Shown here: one piece after another, positions 45,285-48,136 of the stretch
Layout of the letters: each line of letters opens with the position of its first letter
How positions within the stretch are numbered: the stretch's first letter is position 1
Origin: Chloroflexota bacterium
GTDB lineage: Bacteria > Chloroflexota > Anaerolineae > Anaerolineales > Anaerolineaceae
DNA length: 48,136 bases
Direction of reading: 5' to 3'
Assembly (NCBI GenBank): GCA_016838895.1
Contig: JAEKNU010000029.1
Coordinates: 1-48,136 of the forward strand
Made by a program: the position numbers and the translations under genes
The notes under the pieces: generated by a model
What the model was told of the DNA's origin: nothing
The model's input: only the letters and a program-made list of their open reading frames with translations
The model's database searches: none

Positions 45285-45890
45285 TTAGGTTAATTTAATC
45301 TTGCCAAAATCCATACCCAAATTACATTTCTCCCGAATTAACTTTGTTTTTATTATTTCTGATAAATATATTGAATGTCTAGTTTTACCTACAATATTTA
45401 TTTTAAAGAAATTGCTATTCTCAACATTATCGGAATAAAAAACCGGTTTTATAATACTTAGATATGCTAATGAATCTTTTTTTGAATCGGGTTTTTTCGA
45501 CCATATTGTATTTTCCCAATCAAGAGGTTCAATATAATTTAATACATGGATAACCCAATACCTATATTGAATATCCGATTTAAGCACTAATTTGACCGTT
45601 ATTGGTAGAAACTCTACTTCATCTTTGGCAAATTCTTCAATTATATCTTTTGCTTTTGAGGATAATACTTCAATGTAATTTGAACAAGTCAAATAATCAA
45701 CTGGTATATGTCCATTAACCCATATAGTCGCATCATCAACCCAATCTTTATTTAACCTCCTTTGTTCAGAAAGCAATTTGCTTGGCTCAAATGTATTTGA
45801 GATCTGAATATTATTAGCCGTTATCAATTCAGGTTTATTATCGTATAGATTCACATCATTTAAAAGACTATATATATTATTTTTTTTCAT
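45285..45890 (-). CDS. Imm11-like (DUF1629) immunity protein
   Basis: A 201-residue protein. Its C-terminal two-thirds follows the Imm11/DUF1629 pattern: 'YIEVLSSKAKDIIEEF', 'EVEFLPITVKL', 'YRYWVIHVLNYIEPLDWENT', 'PVFYSDNVENSNFFKINIVGKTRHSIYLSEIIKTKLI'. Imm11 proteins protect against polymorphic toxins and are often found next to HNH-type toxins such as AHH. Its ATG begins one base after the stop of RHS tip 2, as expected of a toxin-immunity pair. Cytoplasmic, no signal peptide. Family by pattern, fairly sure. Confidence 0.75.
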   Translation of the reverse strand: MKKNNIYSLLNDVNLYDNKPELITANNIQISNTFEPSKLLSEQRRLNKDWVDDATIWVNGHIPVDYLTCSNYIEVLSSKAKDIIEEFAKDEVEFLPITVKLVLKSDIQYRYWVIHVLNYIEPLDWENTIWSKKPDSKKDSLAYLSIIKPVFYSDNVENSNFFKINIVGKTRHSIYLSEIIKTKLIREKCNLGMDFGKIKLT

Positions 45891-45891
45891 T

Positions 45892-46920
45892 TCATTTCCA
45901 AAATAACTTTCGAAGCATTGATGGATTTTCTAAAACAGGTTGAATTATTCTTTCTTCAAACAATTTCATAAATTCATCTGCCATTTCAGGTGATCCTCCC
46001 AATTCAATATCAATGACTTTCATAGTTTGATATATCCAATCATGATAATCATTCGGGTGCCTTCCTAAGTGTTTCATTAATCGTATATTCCATGCATCAT
46101 CTAATGATAAACCATATTTATTCGCAATTGTTTCCATTATTGGAGTAAACACTGAGTTCTTATTTGTTGCAAAATGATGCCATTGCTCAGGTAGGTATTT
46201 TAATACAAAAAATGCAACTTTACACTCTCCAACAATACCAATGAGAGATTCAAAACCTGCACCTATTCGCTCTTCTCCAGTCAATTCATCACCTTTTACA
46301 TCAATTCCCGATACAAATTGACCAAATGCATATGGATTGCCAGGAATTAAACTAAGACCAGTGGTTCCAAAATCATAGAAAAATTCTGCCCCTGGTTCAT
46401 ACCTTTCCATAAATTCAGTGGTCACCCAACCAGCAACATTTATTTCATTTACGCCATCGTACATATATACCGATGAATCAATTCCACTAGCTTGATAGTA
46501 ACCACCATAAAAATATACAATCCAATCATAGATTTCACAATTGTCAAAGTTAGCTGCATTTGCATATAGAACTCCAGGACAAGGAAACATTCCAGAACAA
46601 TCCGTATTATATACCGGGTTCCCATACCCATACAACCAGGCGTTATACGACATTGGATTATTCGAGTCCCCGCTCCAGGTGTCATGACTCACAAACCGCC
46701 CCGACCCCGGCGCATAGTAGCGTGCGCGCAGGTACAGCAGACCGGTTTGAGTGTCGTATTTCTGGCCGGTATAGCCAAAGTTGGCTTCGGACTCTCCGAA
46801 TTTCTCCAGCTCTTCACCAAATGGAGTGAAGCTTTGGGTGAGCAGTAAGGCGGAATCCGTTTGCTCGTCGCCTGTTGCGCCAGGCAGTGTTCTGACCATC
46901 TGCCGCACGGAACCAAGCAC
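45892..46920 (-). CDS. Orphan RHS core with AHH/HNH nuclease toxin tip 2 (5' broken)
   Basis: RHS core 'VLGSVRQMV', 'FTPFGEELEKFG', 'YDTQTGLLYLRARYYAPGSGRFVSHD', 'NPMSYNAWLYGYGNPV', then a tip. The C-terminal about 95 residues contain 'WHHFATNKNSVFTPIMETIANKYGLSLDDAWNI' and 'GRHPNDYHDWIYQTM', which fits the AHH family of HNH/endonuclease VII nucleases (with W where the family name has A). It should cleave DNA or RNA. An Imm11-like gene follows. A 67-base palindromic insertion just upstream breaks the core with a stop, so this copy is a silent cassette unless it recombines. The nominal start is GTG 46920. Confidence 0.75.
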   Translation of the reverse strand: MLGSVRQMVRTLPGATGDEQTDSALLLTQSFTPFGEELEKFGESEANFGYTGQKYDTQTGLLYLRARYYAPGSGRFVSHDTWSGDSNNPMSYNAWLYGYGNPVYNTDCSGMFPCPGVLYANAANFDNCEIYDWIVYFYGGYYQASGIDSSVYMYDGVNEINVAGWVTTEFMERYEPGAEFFYDFGTTGLSLIPGNPYAFGQFVSGIDVKGDELTGEERIGAGFESLIGIVGECKVAFFVLKYLPEQWHHFATNKNSVFTPIMETIANKYGLSLDDAWNIRLMKHLGRHPNDYHDWIYQTMKVIDIELGGSPEMADEFMKLFEERIIQPVLENPSMLRKLFWK

Positions 46921-47096
46921 ATCTGGCAGGTAGTAGCCGGTTTGGGTTTCGGAGATTTGGGCTACGACCGTATTCCCCCTTCCACTGCGCTACGGGGGTG
47001 CTGCGCGGTTTCATTGAAATAAACAGGTGAAACCGCTTGCGACCATACAAGTAGGTGTTCTCGCCGTTAGCAAGGACGTTTACCAATCCGGTATTA
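46921..47096 (-). pseudogene. 5' core fragment of orphan RHS tip 2, interrupted
   Basis: It reads 'TGLVNVLANGENTYLYG', then 67 bases of unrelated palindromic DNA, then 'NTVVAQISETQTGYYLPD' in a shifted frame. The equivalent core of tip 1 is continuous (YLYGNTVVAQ). Homology stops near 47096, just after the end of the lipoprotein gene upstream. Confidence 0.75.
46975..47041. mobile_element. 67-bp palindromic insertion (REP/MITE-like)
   Basis: Compared with the matching core of tip 1, about 67 bases are inserted. They contain GCGGTTTCA (47005-47013) and its complement TGAAACCGC (47028-47036) around a 14-base loop, and a flanking CCCCC...GGGGG pair (46975-46998). The insertion shifts the frame and adds a TAG. 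No target duplication is evident. Confidence 0.65.
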
Positions 47097-47108
47097 ATTG
47101 GTATTACT

Positions 47109-48113
47109 TTAAGGATTTAGTATCTTTAACCCTATAATTTGATTATTATCTCCAAAGGAAATAGCTAATATATTGTTTGTAGAATCGCCAGAAATATAAT
47201 AATTCTCATCAACGTTTTCTAAAGCAAAACTTGGTAAAATTTTGACTCTAGAAACTTCAACTCCTGTAAATTTATCTATAACTACCAGTTCTGATTCATT
47301 ATTCAGAAAATATAGTTTCCCATCTGTAATATATAAATTACTCAGTAGTTTATGCGATGCTTTCCAATTAATATGTCCAGATAGTAAATCAATAGAGAAA
47401 ATATGTCCTTCATTAGATATTGTAGCAAAATATAAGGAAGCTTCATCGTTTACAGGATTTGTATATAGTGATTCAATTTCAAAAAACCAAAGCATCTCCT
47501 TAGTAGAATACTTTTCCGCTCTAATACCATCAACAGTTGAAAGATATAGTACATTATTTTTTAGCAAGTATAATAAAAAATCTTCTTTGAAATGTTCAAG
47601 TATATTACCTGATTTATCTAAAGTAAAACATTCAGAATCCGATGTATGTACTAACAATTGATCATCAGCAAAAGAAATAATATCAACACTCTTTGCTGAC
47701 GGCAGCTTTGTACTCCATGAGAGTTCTCCATTATCTAAATTAAATGCCCTGATATATGCTTTTCCTATCGTCCCCTGATATAAAACATTATCACCAATCA
47801 CCATTTTTGTTCCACGGGAATTTGTGTTACTCCATAAAATATTGCCAGTAACACTATCAATGGTAAGCATTTGATAAATATCAAGTCCATCTCCATATCC
47901 ATGAATCACTATCTTTCCAGGCGATCCCAGAATTTGAAAATCATTTTTATTTTGAAATTCCCAAATTTCCTTATATTCATGATTTGATCCGAGTACATGA
48001 ACTTGAGTATCCTGATTAATAACTGTTTCACTCACAAAACAAGAAGTACTAATTAATAAGAATAAAACATATATTATTATATTAGTATGAATATATTTTC
48101 GGTTTTTCATCAT
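47109..48113 (-). CDS. PQQ-like beta-propeller lipoprotein
   Basis: About 334 residues from ATG 48113 (AGGA five bases upstream; ATG 48125 is also in frame). N-terminal lipoprotein signal ('IIIYVLFLLISTSC'). The rest is a beta-propeller with PQQ-type blades: 'SVTGNILWSNTNSRG', 'LDNGELSWSTKLPSA', 'LLSGHINWKASHKLLSN', each a strand followed by a G-x-x-x-W element. Such propellers (BamB-like folds) mediate protein contacts at the cell surface. Its place directly before an orphan RHS core, on the same strand, suggests it closes another RHS cassette to the right, perhaps as immunity or accessory protein. That is inference. Confidence 0.75.
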   Translation of the reverse strand: MMKNRKYIHTNIIIYVLFLLISTSCFVSETVINQDTQVHVLGSNHEYKEIWEFQNKNDFQILGSPGKIVIHGYGDGLDIYQMLTIDSVTGNILWSNTNSRGTKMVIGDNVLYQGTIGKAYIRAFNLDNGELSWSTKLPSAKSVDIISFADDQLLVHTSDSECFTLDKSGNILEHFKEDFLLYLLKNNVLYLSTVDGIRAEKYSTKEMLWFFEIESLYTNPVNDEASLYFATISNEGHIFSIDLLSGHINWKASHKLLSNLYITDGKLYFLNNESELVVIDKFTGVEVSRVKILPSFALENVDENYYISGDSTNNILAISFGDNNQIIGLKILNP

Positions 48114-48136
48114 GAAATTCCTCATAAATCAATGCA

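Overview
The window looks like a Chloroflexota (Anaerolineae-like) chromosome carrying an integrated or plasmid-like accessory block. This rests on the long Thr/Pro/Asn (TNTP-type) surface-protein linkers, a giant RHS/PA14 surface protein, and the VirB4-like ATPase with a long Ser/Thr/Gly insert. The taxonomic call is inference from style of sequence, not from a marker gene.

Region by region. (1) 1-16273, minus strand: one uninterrupted reading frame of at least 5424 codons, cut by the left window edge. It encodes a secreted protein with a signal peptide, two PA14-like domains, Gly-rich repeat blocks, Ig/invasin-like domains, an RHS entry domain, YD repeats, and 13 Ig-like units of about 82 residues, each with a C-x4-C pair. 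(2) 16.6-29.3 kb, minus strand: an operon-like run for a transfer or secretion apparatus mixing Tad-pilus-type parts (CpaB/RcpC-like, TadZ/CpaE-like and TadA/VirB11-like) with a VirB4/HerA-like ATPase, small membrane proteins and a possible VirB8-like protein. A partial second copy of the VirB11 3' end lies downstream, and an AbiE toxin-antitoxin pair sits between the two copies. (3) 29.5-32.0 kb, plus strand: a ribbon-helix-helix protein, a small membrane protein, a Fic AMP-transferase-type protein and a 41-residue cationic peptide. (4) 32.2-39.1 kb, minus strand: a replicon module made of an unknown gene, ParA, a tandem ribbon-helix-helix partner, a repeat array resembling a centromere, a DnaA-domain-I replication protein with iteron-like repeats inside its own coding sequence, an SSB, a membrane protein and a coiled-coil/nuclease-like protein. 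(5) 39.1-40.4 kb: no intact gene, but initiator-tRNA-like 3' fragments and an RHS scrap, possibly an element edge. (6) 40.4-42.9 kb, plus strand: a sugar-sensor diguanylate cyclase followed by an alpha-glucosidase pseudogene. (7) 43.0-48.1 kb, minus strand: two orphan RHS toxin tips, each followed by a likely immunity gene, then a beta-propeller lipoprotein.

Replication, partition, single-strand binding and a DNA-transfer-like machine occur together, as on a conjugative plasmid or an integrative conjugative element. I see no relaxase, integrase, TadB/TadC or pilin gene, so either these lie outside the window or the transfer mechanism is unusual. The RHS genes at both ends are polymorphic-toxin material: GC-rich conserved cores joined to AT-rich variable tips.
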